From: Sphingobacteriales bacterium
GTDB taxonomy: Bacteria; Bacteroidota; Bacteroidia; Chitinophagales; Chitinophagaceae
Assembly (NCBI GenBank): GCA_004144175.1
Contig: SEFT01000007.1
Location: 62,001-126,000, forward strand
Direction of reading: 5' to 3'
Length of the DNA: 64,000 nucleotides
Shown: positions 15,701-23,632 of the stretch, one piece after another
Numbering within the stretch: position 1 is the first letter of the stretch
How the letters are laid out: each line of letters opens with the position of its first letter
Program-made: the position numbers and the translations under genes
Notes under the pieces: model-generated
The model's input: the letters and a program-made list of their open reading frames with translations, nothing else
Told to the model about the DNA's origin: nothing
The model's database searches: none

Positions 15701-17947
15701 TTTAATAACATCCAGCCAGCCGGATGCATCCCTATATGCGAGGTATAGATTTCCGAAACTGTCGGCTGCAAGCGAGGTATGCGTGCCGCTTATAATTCCT
15801 TTTGACCCTAATGTCGTCCAGCTACTGCCCGAAAATTTGCGAACGGTAACGCGGCCGGCAGGAGTTACTGTGTGATCGGTGTAAGATATATATGGCGTTC
15901 CCATAGCGTCTATTGCTAAACAAGTAGCGTTTGCATTGCCGGCCGAAGCTCCGGTACCGCCGACAAGAGCCCAGCTCGTGCCGTTAAACTTCATCACGCT
16001 GGCCCGTTCTATGCGGCCCGCATCCTCAAACCCTACATAGGGAATATTATAATTACGGTCGAAGGCAATTTGCGGTGTGCTTACCTGCCCAGCGGAGAAC
16101 CCTGCCGACCCGACCGTAACCCAACCACTGCCATTATATTTCATTACGGTTGCTTTATAGCTGTTGTTTACATCGCTAAAAACAATATAGGGAACTCCGC
16201 TGGTGTCTATCGCGATATCCGTATTACTCACCGCACCAGTTGTAAAGCCTGACACACCTACTGTGTCCCAGCCGGCACTGTTAATGGCTGCGTCATTGCA
16301 GTCCAGGTTATTAAGGACGTATCCTGTTGGTTTGTTGACATTCGTTTGATATACCGATGGGTTTCCAAATCCATCGCCATCAGCATCCTGGTACCAGTTG
16401 TACAGTGGATGTACGAAGATGGTGATGCTGTCGCAGGCAGATGAAATGGCACAGCTTCCTTCCCCACGTACATAATAGCTTGTGGCTGATATAGGACTTA
16501 CCGTTATTGAACTTCCTGTTCCTATATAAGTACCGCCGCAGCTGCCGCTATACCATTTCCATCCCGCTGCATTATTGAGCGATCCGGTGAGCGATAATAT
16601 GATGCTGTTCCCGGCCACTATAAATCTGGCAGGTGCTGATATTGTCGGTTTAGTAGGATTAGCAACCGGTACAAACTTTTTAACTCTGATCTCAGGGGTG
16701 GTCCACCCGCCCGAGTAGCAAAAGAAAGGAGATCCTTTTTTGTCAACAGCGATTGATGAATAGTATGTAGCGCCCGAGGTGAACTGTGTGGTTCCAACCG
16801 CAGCCCAACTGGTTCCATCAAATTTTTTCACGGTGCCTTTTGGTACACCAGATGTATTAGTTTCCGTATATCCGACGTAAGGATTTCCGGCAGCGTCAAT
16901 TTGCATAGACAGGTATCCGATTGTGGTGTTGGATGCATTTAACGGGCTTCCAAGTGTTTGCCAGGTACTGCCGTTATACTTTACTACGCTGGCCCTATGC
17001 AGATTGTTTCCATTTACATAAACGATATAAGGGGTGCCTGCTTTATCGAGTGCTAGCTGAATGTCATAACTATTGTTACCTGTAAAGCTCCAGCCTATAG
17101 GGGTCCAGCCCGTTCCATTAAACTTCTTTACGTTTGTGCCACCAGTGCTGTCGCGATACGCAACAAATACGTTCCCAAAGCTGTCGACTGCGATAGATGG
17201 CATGGTCGAAGAATAGTCGATCCACCCGAAGTGCGGAGTACCTACTGTTGCCCAATTAGTGCCATCAATTTTTTTAACTGTTATATACGAACGGGTAAAT
17301 GTCGAGTCCGTCTCCACATATGAGAAATATGGCACGCCGTATGGGTCTACGACAAGATCGGTGCCACCAGCCATACCGGCAGACACGCCGGTATCTCCTA
17401 ATAAGATCCAATCAGAGCCATCAAATTTCATGACTATTGCCTGGTCTGTTCTATCCATATCCGTAAAGCCGACGTAGGGAATATTTCGGTAGCGGTCAAA
17501 ATCGATTTTTGCGGTGGCAACCTGCCCTGTGGTAAATCCGGCAGAACCAACCATTACCCAGTTAGAACCATTGTACCTTCTTACACTGGCTGCATACGGC
17601 GGGTCGTTTTCTGTGAATACTACATATGGTAATCCATTTGTGTCAACTGCAATATCAAGCACAGATCCCGTGCTGTCAAAGTCGGATGTACCTATATCGC
17701 CCCAAACACCCGATGTACTGTTGCTGTCATTGCAGTCAAGATCGTTTAATACATACCCGACTGGTTTAGTAGCACTTGCTTGAGATACATTGGGGTTGCC
17801 CCAGGTGTCATTATCATAATCACGGTACCAACGTAATTGGGCAGTTGTGTTCTGAGTTGATATCGTAATGATAAATACAGCGAGTGCAAAGAAAAGAGCA
17901 CATCTTTTGCCAAAACTGCCTGAGGCAGTCCTTGTAGGGTTGTTCAT
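12779..17947 (-). CDS. Giant T9SS surface protein: two MopE-propeller modules plus eight Ig-like repeats
   Basis: A 1722-residue protein. Order of parts: signal peptide (about 1-36, T-T-A/Q); a Ca-loop-like MopE motif (about 38-76, 'WYRDYDNDTWGNP' and 'GYVLNDLDCND'); a propeller of seven units of about 48-52 residues (80-430), each with '(D/N)G-x-(P)Y-x-(V/S)(F/Y)' and '(K)-(F/Y)(D/N)G(S/T)xW'; one Ig-like domain (about 440-515); a second MopE motif (about 518-555, 'WYQDADGDGFGNP'); a second seven-unit propeller (560-900); eight Ig-like repeats of about 90 residues (905-1625, 'Y-WKKNG', 'TC-LTTN-C'), the last degenerate; then a T9SS sorting domain ('IDLYPNPTSGSFTI', 'LPAGLYLVYV'). Each complete Ig unit has three cysteines. 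A large cell-surface adhesin or matrix protein is the likely role, by architecture only. Confidence 0.85.
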   Translation of the reverse strand: MNNPTRTASGSFGKRCALFFALAVFIITISTQNTTAQLRWYRDYDNDTWGNPNVSQASATKPVGYVLNDLDCNDSNSTSGVWGDIGTSDFDSTGSVLDIAVDTNGLPYVVFTENDPPYAASVRRYNGSNWVMVGSAGFTTGQVATAKIDFDRYRNIPYVGFTDMDRTDQAIVMKFDGSDWILLGDTGVSAGMAGGTDLVVDPYGVPYFSYVETDSTFTRSYITVKKIDGTNWATVGTPHFGWIDYSSTMPSIAVDSFGNVFVAYRDSTGGTNVKKFNGTGWTPIGWSFTGNNSYDIQLALDKAGTPYIVYVNGNNLHRASVVKYNGSTWQTLGSPLNASNTTIGYLSMQIDAAGNPYVGYTETNTSGVPKGTVKKFDGTSWAAVGTTQFTSGATYYSSIAVDKKGSPFFCYSGGWTTPEIRVKKFVPVANPTKPTISAPARFIVAGNSIILSLTGSLNNAAGWKWYSGSCGGTYIGTGSSITVSPISATSYYVRGEGSCAISSACDSITIFVHPLYNWYQDADGDGFGNPSVYQTNVNKPTGYVLNNLDCNDAAINSAGWDTVGVSGFTTGAVSNTDIAIDTSGVPYIVFSDVNNSYKATVMKYNGSGWVTVGSAGFSAGQVSTPQIAFDRNYNIPYVGFEDAGRIERASVMKFNGTSWALVGGTGASAGNANATCLAIDAMGTPYISYTDHTVTPAGRVTVRKFSGSSWTTLGSKGIISGTHTSLAADSFGNLYLAYRDASGWLDVIKYSSSGWNSFGTSGISAYDVHDIRLALDRTGKPYISFQQGSWAYMPIVIRHTGTTWQFVGSPLGSPGATAYNSLELDAAGNPYLSFYDVNNGGKATVKKFDGSNWGTVGAAGFSAGTASALSMTIGSKGIPYVVYMDGNRGQKATVKKMTLAPDTTTVQITANPGNVICSGSSITFTATAMKAGTTTSYQWKKNGVNTGTNANTYSTGTLTTGDVVTCTITTNNPCANTTTATSDSMVITVNPLLTPDISIASGNGANICAGAADSFTATIVYGGNTPSYQWKKNGVNVGTNDAAYKTSALTTADVITCILTSSEACVTKMQDTSNFIAMTVNPILTPSVAIASGSGSTICSGTSVTFTATPTNGGTTPAYQWKKNNVTVGTSSATFNTSTLANGDVISCVLTTNAVCPSVPTVASNNITMIVNPLLIPAVTITPNPTGAICASTSVTFTATPDNGGATPAYQWKINGTNTGTNSSAFSSSTLANGDIVRCVLTTSETCRTADTAGSNPVTMTVNPILTPDALVTASPGDSICNGTNVTFSVTPTNGGTAPTYIWTKNGVNVGTGSSYTSNALAHGDMIKCIMTTNAVCPSSPTDTSNSINMRVRPILSPSVSISEIHHDTICAGSNALFIAVPVNGGTLPSYQWAVNGILSGTDKDSFSTIALADNDIVSCTLTTNAICAITSQALSNGIKMKVHPLLTATITISAIPDDSICAGSTVIFRTAITNGGPAPQYEWQKNGVTIAGAIADTFITSSSANQDTVTCLLTSNATCPLDSQVNSNNILMSVTPLSIPSVTVYGVLAGTDMIYHARTQNAGAKPTFQWIKNGGVILGVSDSIIIDTRWFEGDSVWARVTSSEWCAMPRDTTSNVVYAKRVTGVVDVLPLWDNIDLYPNPTSGSFTITGKMGGLWDDERAAVKVVNSVGQAVYESTIPVTNGSVDWKITMPEHLPAGLYLVYVHSSKGSKTFKLTLNKNQ

Positions 17948-18098
17948 TAAGAGGTTTTATAAAGATGGAGTGAAGTGCCAAAAATACAATAATGTGTTTG
18001 AAATGTATAGTGAAGATATCGATGGGCAGCATTATCAGAAGCAGCAAACACATTGTGTTGAGATACATATACGATGCAACGCATTCCAAACAATTAAC

Positions 18099-18106
18099 TA
18101 CTTTTG
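18099..18106 (+). promoter_or_regulatory. -7 promoter box upstream of the CBS operon
   Basis: TACTTTTG, a TAnnTTTG match followed by C, 19 bases before the ATG at 18126. No TTTG at the expected -33 spacing. Confidence 0.55.
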
Positions 18107-18125
18107 CGCCAAGTTTCTTATACAT

Positions 18126-19499
18126 ATGAACGCATCTAAACGTGTTTACGACAACATACTGCAAACAATCGGCAATACGCCGCTTATCAAACTGAACAAG
18201 GTAGTATCCGACCTGCCTTGTACGGTATATGCTAAAGTCGACTTCTTTAACCCCGGCAACTCTATTAAAGACCGCATGGCGCTGAAGATGCTCGAAGTGG
18301 CCGAGCAGGAAGGCAAGATAAAGCCGGGCGGTACCATCATTGAGGGTACATCGGGTAACACGGGCATGGGCCTTGCGCTGGCGGCTATCATCAAAGGCTA
18401 CAAATGCGTATTTGCCACTACCGACAAGCAATCGAAAGAAAAAGTAGATATACTGAAGGCCGTAGGTGCCGAGGTGATCGTATGCCCTACCAACGTAGAG
18501 CCGGAAGACCCTCGTTCTTACTACCAGGTGGCCCGCCGCCTGCAGCGCGAGATACCTAATAGCTGGTACGTAAACCAGTACGACAACCTGGCTAACCGCC
18601 AGGCACACTACGAGCAGACAGGCCCTGAGATATGGGAGCAAACAGAAGGCAAAATAACGCACTTGGTAGTGGCCGCAGGTACGGGCGGTACCATAGTAGG
18701 CACCAGCATGTACCTGAAGGAAAAGAACCCGAATGTGCAGGCATGGGCTATTGATACCTACGGGTCGCTGCTGAAGAAGTGGTTTGAGACCGGTGAGCTG
18801 GATATGGGCGAGGTATATCCTTATATTTCTGAAGGTTTTGGTGAAGACTTCCTGCCGCAAAACTATATACGCGAAACAATAGACCTGTTCGAGAAAGTAA
18901 CAGATAAAGACGGTGCGGTAATGGCCCGCCGTATAGCTAAAGAAGAAGGCATCTTCGCAGGATACTCTGCAGGATCGGTAGTGGCAGGACTGCGCCAGCT
19001 GAAAGATAAGCTGAAGCCTACGGACGTAGTGGTGGTGATCTTCCACGACCATGGCAGCCGCTACATAGGCAAGATATACAATGACGAGTGGATGCTGGAC
19101 CGTGGCTTCCTGGATGTAGAAACGGTGAAAGACCTGATAGGTGGCTTGGGCCGCCGCAGGTTGGTTACCATCGACGAAGATGCTAAGGTGAGCGATGCGC
19201 TGGGCCTAATGAAGAAGTATGATATAGAACAGATACCCGTGATGAAGAGCGGCGAGATGACAGGTGCCGTTACGCAAAGTGGCCTGTTCAAAAAGCTGAT
19301 AGAAAACGCTGATGTGCGGGACAACAGCATAGCCGATGTAAAAGAAGGCGCATTGCCGGTGGTAGAAATGACGCTGGCACTGGAGAAGCTGTCATACTAT
19401 ATAAACAAAGAAAATGGTGCTGTGCTTACTAAAGACGACAGCGGCGAGTATCACATTCTTACCAAGTACGATATACTTAACGCACTGAGCAAAGGATGA
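18126..19499 (+). CDS. Cystathionine beta-synthase-like PLP enzyme with CBS domain pair
   Basis: A 457-residue cytoplasmic PLP-dependent enzyme of the cysteine synthase/cystathionine beta-synthase family, replacing a serine hydroxyl with homocysteine or sulfide. Start ATG 18126 is chosen because the conserved N-terminus 'ILQTIGNTPLIKLNK' begins 11 residues later; upstream frame sequence is unrelated. PLP-binding Lys48 lies in 'NPGNSIKDRMAL', the phosphate/carboxylate loop is 'EGTSGNTGMGLA', and the glycine-rich loop is 'AAGTGGTIVGT'. The C-terminus (about 335-455) is a regulatory CBS pair ('VSDALGLMKKYDIEQIPVM'), which in this family senses adenosyl compounds such as SAM; the heme-binding N-terminal domain of animal CBS is absent. 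First gene of a three-gene unit with 4-bp overlaps. Confidence 0.93.
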   Translation: MNASKRVYDNILQTIGNTPLIKLNKVVSDLPCTVYAKVDFFNPGNSIKDRMALKMLEVAEQEGKIKPGGTIIEGTSGNTGMGLALAAIIKGYKCVFATTDKQSKEKVDILKAVGAEVIVCPTNVEPEDPRSYYQVARRLQREIPNSWYVNQYDNLANRQAHYEQTGPEIWEQTEGKITHLVVAAGTGGTIVGTSMYLKEKNPNVQAWAIDTYGSLLKKWFETGELDMGEVYPYISEGFGEDFLPQNYIRETIDLFEKVTDKDGAVMARRIAKEEGIFAGYSAGSVVAGLRQLKDKLKPTDVVVVIFHDHGSRYIGKIYNDEWMLDRGFLDVETVKDLIGGLGRRRLVTIDEDAKVSDALGLMKKYDIEQIPVMKSGEMTGAVTQSGLFKKLIENADVRDNSIADVKEGALPVVEMTLALEKLSYYINKENGAVLTKDDSGEYHILTKYDILNALSKG

Positions 19500-19846
19500 G
19501 TGAATCTGCAATAAAAAGATGGTGGAACAAGCCGCCCGCGTTATTTCCGTGGGTGGCTTTGTTTCATTTATTCATTACCGGCCACGCCATATATACGTTT
19601 ATCGGCGAGCCTTTGGAGGCCTGGGCTTATCCGCTGTCGTTTGTATTATATACCATCCTATGGTTCTTTGTGTGCGGTTTGCATCGCTGGGCTGCCTGGG
19701 GCTATATTGCGCTTACTTCTGTCAACCTGCTGCTGCACTACTACCTGGTAAATTCAGGCGGATGGTATGCCTTTAGCGGGGCTATGAGCCTGATAGATGT
19801 GTTGTTCTCCTTTTTTATCCTTGTATTCTACAGGCGTTTTTCATGA
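19496..19846 (+). CDS. Small polytopic membrane protein
   Basis: A 116-residue protein overlapping the CBS stop by 4 bp (ATGA) and the next start by 4 bp. Four hydrophobic segments are visible (about 15-35, 43-62, 66-85, 92-113), with aromatic caps such as 'WWNKPPALFPWVALFHLFITGHAIYTF' split by a loop. The pattern is of a four-helix inner-membrane protein. I do not recognise the family. Tight coupling to a cystathionine beta-synthase and a metal-receptor protein suggests a shared operon, though nothing in the sequence reveals a substrate. Confidence 0.75.
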   Translation: MSESAIKRWWNKPPALFPWVALFHLFITGHAIYTFIGEPLEAWAYPLSFVLYTILWFFVCGLHRWAAWGYIALTSVNLLLHYYLVNSGGWYAFSGAMSLIDVLFSFFILVFYRRFS

Positions 19847-20619
19847 GGCGTAGTTTTACCGATATGATGGGCAGGGTGGTGGATATACCATTTCCACCCA
19901 AACGCATTATATCCGTAGTGCCCTCGCAAACGGAGTTGCTTTACGATCTGGGGCTGGATGAGGAAGTGGTAGGTGTCACGAAGTTTTGCGTACACCCCGA
20001 GCGCTGGTTCCGCAGCAAGACAAGGATTGGCGGCACCAAGCAATTGAACCTCGATAAGATACGCGAGCTGCAGCCCGACCTCATTATCGCCAATAAAGAG
20101 GAAAATACTAAAGAGCAGATAGAGGCACTGGCAGCCGAATACCCCGTATGGATAAGCGATATACATACACTGGACGAAGCTTTGCGAATGATAACGGGGG
20201 TGGGAGAGATAACAGGCAAAGTACAGGCCGCGGAAAACATTATAGCACAGGTACAGCAAGGTTTCGGCGCATTGTCTAAAGCAAGCCAGGCCAGGCGGGT
20301 GGCTTATTTCATCTGGTACCGCCCATGGATGAGCGTAGGCACCGATACCTTCATCAGTAATATGATAGAAACCATTGGCTGGCAAAATGTATTTGCAGAC
20401 AAGCAACGCTACCCCGAAGTTGATCTAAGTGAGTTGGTAGCTGCAAATCCTGAACTAGTACTCCTTTCCTCCGAACCATTCCCCTTCAAAGAAAAGCACA
20501 TACAGGAAATAAAAGCCGTACTGCCCGATGCCATCGTGCTATTAGTCGATGGCGAGCTGTTCAGCTGGTATGGCAGCCGGATGCTGAAGGCGGGCGAGTA
20601 TTTTAATGAACTGATATAA
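19843..20619 (+). CDS. Helical-backbone metal receptor (BtuF/FepB-like) without visible signal peptide
   Basis: A 258-residue protein of the class III periplasmic-binding fold (corrinoid or ferric-siderophore receptors). Signature stretches: 'RIISVVPSQTELLYDLGLDEEVVGVTKFC', 'RIGGTKQLNLDKIRELQPDLIIANKEEN' (quoted only as pieces), 'VDGELFSWYGSRML' near the end and a long backbone helix about 110-150. It begins 'MRRSFTDMMGRVVDIPFPPKR', directly into the first beta strand, with no signal peptide or lipobox. Cytoplasmic members of this family are known in Bacteroidota annotation but their ligand is unclear. Start ATG 19843 overlaps the preceding gene by 4 bp, supporting this start. Confidence 0.85.
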   Translation: MRRSFTDMMGRVVDIPFPPKRIISVVPSQTELLYDLGLDEEVVGVTKFCVHPERWFRSKTRIGGTKQLNLDKIRELQPDLIIANKEENTKEQIEALAAEYPVWISDIHTLDEALRMITGVGEITGKVQAAENIIAQVQQGFGALSKASQARRVAYFIWYRPWMSVGTDTFISNMIETIGWQNVFADKQRYPEVDLSELVAANPELVLLSSEPFPFKEKHIQEIKAVLPDAIVLLVDGELFSWYGSRMLKAGEYFNELI

Positions 20620-20630
20620 GAGACAATCCT

Positions 20631-22172
20631 TTATTCATTCAGAGCGTCGATGATATTTATTCCTTTTTCAGTCATATACACAAGCTTCCTGTCAACAAAG
20701 AATAATTGGCTTGTCGCGAGATGGCCATAGTATTTGCCATTTTTTACTAATGTTGTTCCTCTGTTGTCGCTCAATGCATGCATCAGCAAGTAGCCGTTGA
20801 TGTCTTTATGGAGTGTGTAAAAGCTTGTCTTGTGCAAGGAATCTTGAAAGCGAAATTGATCATCGAATCTAAGGATGTAATCTCCTGGCCCCGAGATGAA
20901 CGTATTACCCGGGTATAGCTCGTTAACGCTTGAATAGCTTTTTTTTAATGATAAGTATTGTCGATCAGTTTCAAAAATTGTAGCATGTGCATCGGTAATC
21001 AGTTTATCGTCGATACTGATTTCCTGTAGGAGTTTGTGGTTGCCGGTATGTATCTGTAGCAGCTTGTTGTTCAGCAATACGAATGCTGTATCATTTCGCT
21101 CTGAAATGTCTTTGAAGCTGGCCTTAAGATCGTATTTGAACTTCGATTTTACAGATCCCGTTTCTTTGCCCAGCATGAGTATAAGTGGTATGTCGGGCAG
21201 TTCGCTGTTCTTGTTTTTCTTTTGTGGTGCATCTGCGCCGCCTGCCCTTGTTACCCAAAGTTCATCGCCAATAGATATCAGCGTCGATTTTGCGTTGATG
21301 CCTTCAGGTGCATCTATCTCCCATTTTATGTTTTCCCCTTCCATGCAGGCAATCTTTCTGTCCGTTACTATATAGCCCTTATCTTTATCAATCAGTAAGT
21401 TAGTAGGCATGTATATTCGCTGAGATACAGGCTTGCCCGGCCCTGCCGACTGGAAACCTCCTACAGCCGCGTAAGCAATAACACCGCCTACGAGGCCACC
21501 TACCATAAAAGCGCCATTTACAGCCGCCTGCTTGTCTGCGTTCATATTGAAATTCGGATTCTGGTCATATTTCCATCCTCTGCTTGTTCTTATATCCAGT
21601 TTATGCAGCGTTTGCGGCGTCACGATCATCATGGTGGTGTCATTGGCCATAAAGTGCTCTGTCCATCCTCTTTCAATTTCCAGATTCCTGCTCCATACCT
21701 CGTTCCCGGTATGCAGGTCGTAGCCTACCCCTGCATTGGTGATGCCAATGTGATTTTTGACATCTGCATGGATGAGTGACGGTTTTCGCTCCCAACGCAT
21801 TGTGCCGTCATCATTACTAAGGCCCCTGCTGGTGTTATTCGAAAACTGTTCAACAATTACTTCTTCTGTAATAATATAACTTTGAGCCCCTGATTTTTTC
21901 GACCACCTGACACTGGCATCTCTTAGGTCGACGTAGTATATCCACCTTTTTCTGGTTTTTGTTTGTTCGGTTATTACAATAGCATAACCATCTACTGTAT
22001 CAATATTGTGTGCAACGATCTTTTCGCTAAAGCTATACTGTTTCGCAGGTATAGGTTTTTGATCGGCATAATATCCCGCAACGGTATCCGTTATAGTTAT
22101 GTCTTTCGTTTGGGCCTGTGCGCTGAGACTATATGAATAGAATATTGCTATTAAAAAGTATTGGTATTTCAT
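20631..22172 (-). CDS. Secreted PQQ/WD-propeller-like protein
   Basis: A 513-residue secreted protein (ATG 22170-22172; signal core 'YFLIAIFYSYSLSAQAQ'). The body alternates short strands of the kind 'GYAIVITEQ', 'YVDLRDASVRW', 'GYDLHTGNEVWSR', 'HKLDIRTSRGWKY', 'IACMEGENIKWEI', consistent with PQQ-like propeller blades in which a sidechain W closes each blade. Unusual for this fold, a Gly/Ala-rich hydrophobic stretch of about 25 residues ('AAVNGAFMVGGLVGGVIAYA', about 230-250) interrupts the middle. I do not know its family name. Convergent with the metal receptor gene, 11 bp apart, and divergent from the GT-C-like gene at 22268. Confidence 0.65.
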   Translation of the reverse strand: MKYQYFLIAIFYSYSLSAQAQTKDITITDTVAGYYADQKPIPAKQYSFSEKIVAHNIDTVDGYAIVITEQTKTRKRWIYYVDLRDASVRWSKKSGAQSYIITEEVIVEQFSNNTSRGLSNDDGTMRWERKPSLIHADVKNHIGITNAGVGYDLHTGNEVWSRNLEIERGWTEHFMANDTTMMIVTPQTLHKLDIRTSRGWKYDQNPNFNMNADKQAAVNGAFMVGGLVGGVIAYAAVGGFQSAGPGKPVSQRIYMPTNLLIDKDKGYIVTDRKIACMEGENIKWEIDAPEGINAKSTLISIGDELWVTRAGGADAPQKKNKNSELPDIPLILMLGKETGSVKSKFKYDLKASFKDISERNDTAFVLLNNKLLQIHTGNHKLLQEISIDDKLITDAHATIFETDRQYLSLKKSYSSVNELYPGNTFISGPGDYILRFDDQFRFQDSLHKTSFYTLHKDINGYLLMHALSDNRGTTLVKNGKYYGHLATSQLFFVDRKLVYMTEKGINIIDALNE

Positions 22173-22233
22173 GTGTTTATAAGATGGGCGAATATACAAT
22201 AGGCGTTTTTAATCTGTCATCACACTTATCCTA

Positions 22234-22241
22234 TATATTTG
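22234..22241 (+). promoter_or_regulatory. -7 promoter box upstream of the GT-C-like pair
   Basis: TATATTTG, an exact TAnnTTTG match, 26 bases before the ATG at 22268. A T-run at 22206-22210 may serve as a weak -33 element. Confidence 0.5.
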
Positions 22242-22267
22242 TCGCTGCCCAAATGCAACTTGTATAG

Positions 22268-23629
22268 ATGAGGATAACCAGAAGTATGTCAAATTACAGG
22301 TTTATTATCCTGCTGGTGTTGTTGCATGCTCTGTTCTTTGCGATGGCTCTATACTTCAAGCGTATCTACAATGGCGATTCGCATGAGTATATCTATATGG
22401 CGCTTAATGTAAAGGAGCACTTCTGGTTCTATGCGGGCAATCCTGCACTGCCGGTTACCGAAGAGTATATGACTATACGCGCCCCTGGCTATCCTTTATT
22501 CCTGCTGCTTGTCTATCTCTTTTCGGTTAATAACTGGACGGTGCTGGTATTGCAGAATATCATTTCCATGATCAATATCTACTATCTGCGCAATACCATC
22601 CGCAGGATAGGGTATACCCGCAAGTACGACTTTCTGCTGATCGCATTGATCGCGCTTTTTCCCTCACAGTTCATCAATGCCAATACTATTGCGCCCGATA
22701 TACTGTTGCAGACCTGTGTGTTGGTGTACTTCCGGCACTTTGTGCTGATGGTGCGCTACAAGAAATGGGAACATGCCGGTTGGATGACCTGGGGGCTAGT
22801 GGCAGGGCTGTTCGTAAAGCCGGTGCTGTACCCATTTGTCTTCTGCCACCTTGCTATCATGCTATACATGTACCGGTACCTGAGAGGTAGCCGGTTGATA
22901 CCTACTATAAACGGTATATTGCCCATCGCCTGTATCTCGTTATATATGCTGTGGAACTACCAGCGTACCGATAAGCTGCACTTCACCAGCAATCAGTCGT
23001 TCAATGCCATCTACTATTATTACTTCTATTACAACGATACCTATGGCCGCGAAAAGGCCGACCAGTTCCTGAAGCAGGAGCGCGATAAAATAGAGGCGAT
23101 GCCAAAATTTGCCGACCGGTACGACTATGCCAACCAACGCGGATTGCAGTTGTTGAAAGAGAATTTTGCACCCTACATGAGCTACCATATAAGGCAAGGC
23201 CTGCGCATGTTCATAGACCCCGGCAAGGGCGAGCTGGATATGTTCACCGGCAGCCTTACGCTGGGTAAGCTATACGACAGCAAAGCGCAGGATGGCTTTT
23301 GGGTGACTATAAAGAAGGATGGCTGGGACGGCCTCGAAGCCTATGCCGAGCGCAATCCATCTTTCCCGATCGCCATGGTGATACTGGCGTTTAATATCAT
23401 TCGTCTTGTAGGGCTTATGCTGTTTGCGTTTGCGTCAAAGATCAATAAGCGCATCCGCATGTTTACATTCCTGTTCCTGACGTACTTTGCCTTCACCACA
23501 GGTGCTATTGCGCATACCCGCTACCTGGTGCCGGTGTCGCTCATTGTAATAGGCTGCTCGGTGATGGGCTACCAGCTAAGCTTGCAACGCCTGAAGAATA
23601 AGGCTATTATTGCAAAATATAAGCGCTGA
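22268..23629 (+). CDS. Polytopic membrane protein, GT-C glycosyltransferase-like
   Basis: A 453-residue integral membrane protein with about ten hydrophobic segments. The first lumenal loop has 'RIYNGDSHEYIYMALNV' (acidic-His pair after the first helix), 'IRAPGYPLFLLLVYLF' and further helices, the layout of GT39/ArnT-like or related GT-C enzymes that use polyprenyl-phosphate sugars. No definitive catalytic assignment is possible. ATG 22268 is used; ATG 22286 is also possible. The following gene starts 3 bp downstream with a TTG, so the two form an operon of related polytopic proteins. It may act in envelope glycan or lipid modification. Confidence 0.68.
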   Translation: MRITRSMSNYRFIILLVLLHALFFAMALYFKRIYNGDSHEYIYMALNVKEHFWFYAGNPALPVTEEYMTIRAPGYPLFLLLVYLFSVNNWTVLVLQNIISMINIYYLRNTIRRIGYTRKYDFLLIALIALFPSQFINANTIAPDILLQTCVLVYFRHFVLMVRYKKWEHAGWMTWGLVAGLFVKPVLYPFVFCHLAIMLYMYRYLRGSRLIPTINGILPIACISLYMLWNYQRTDKLHFTSNQSFNAIYYYYFYYNDTYGREKADQFLKQERDKIEAMPKFADRYDYANQRGLQLLKENFAPYMSYHIRQGLRMFIDPGKGELDMFTGSLTLGKLYDSKAQDGFWVTIKKDGWDGLEAYAERNPSFPIAMVILAFNIIRLVGLMLFAFASKINKRIRMFTFLFLTYFAFTTGAIAHTRYLVPVSLIVIGCSVMGYQLSLQRLKNKAIIAKYKR

Positions 23630-23632
23630 TCG

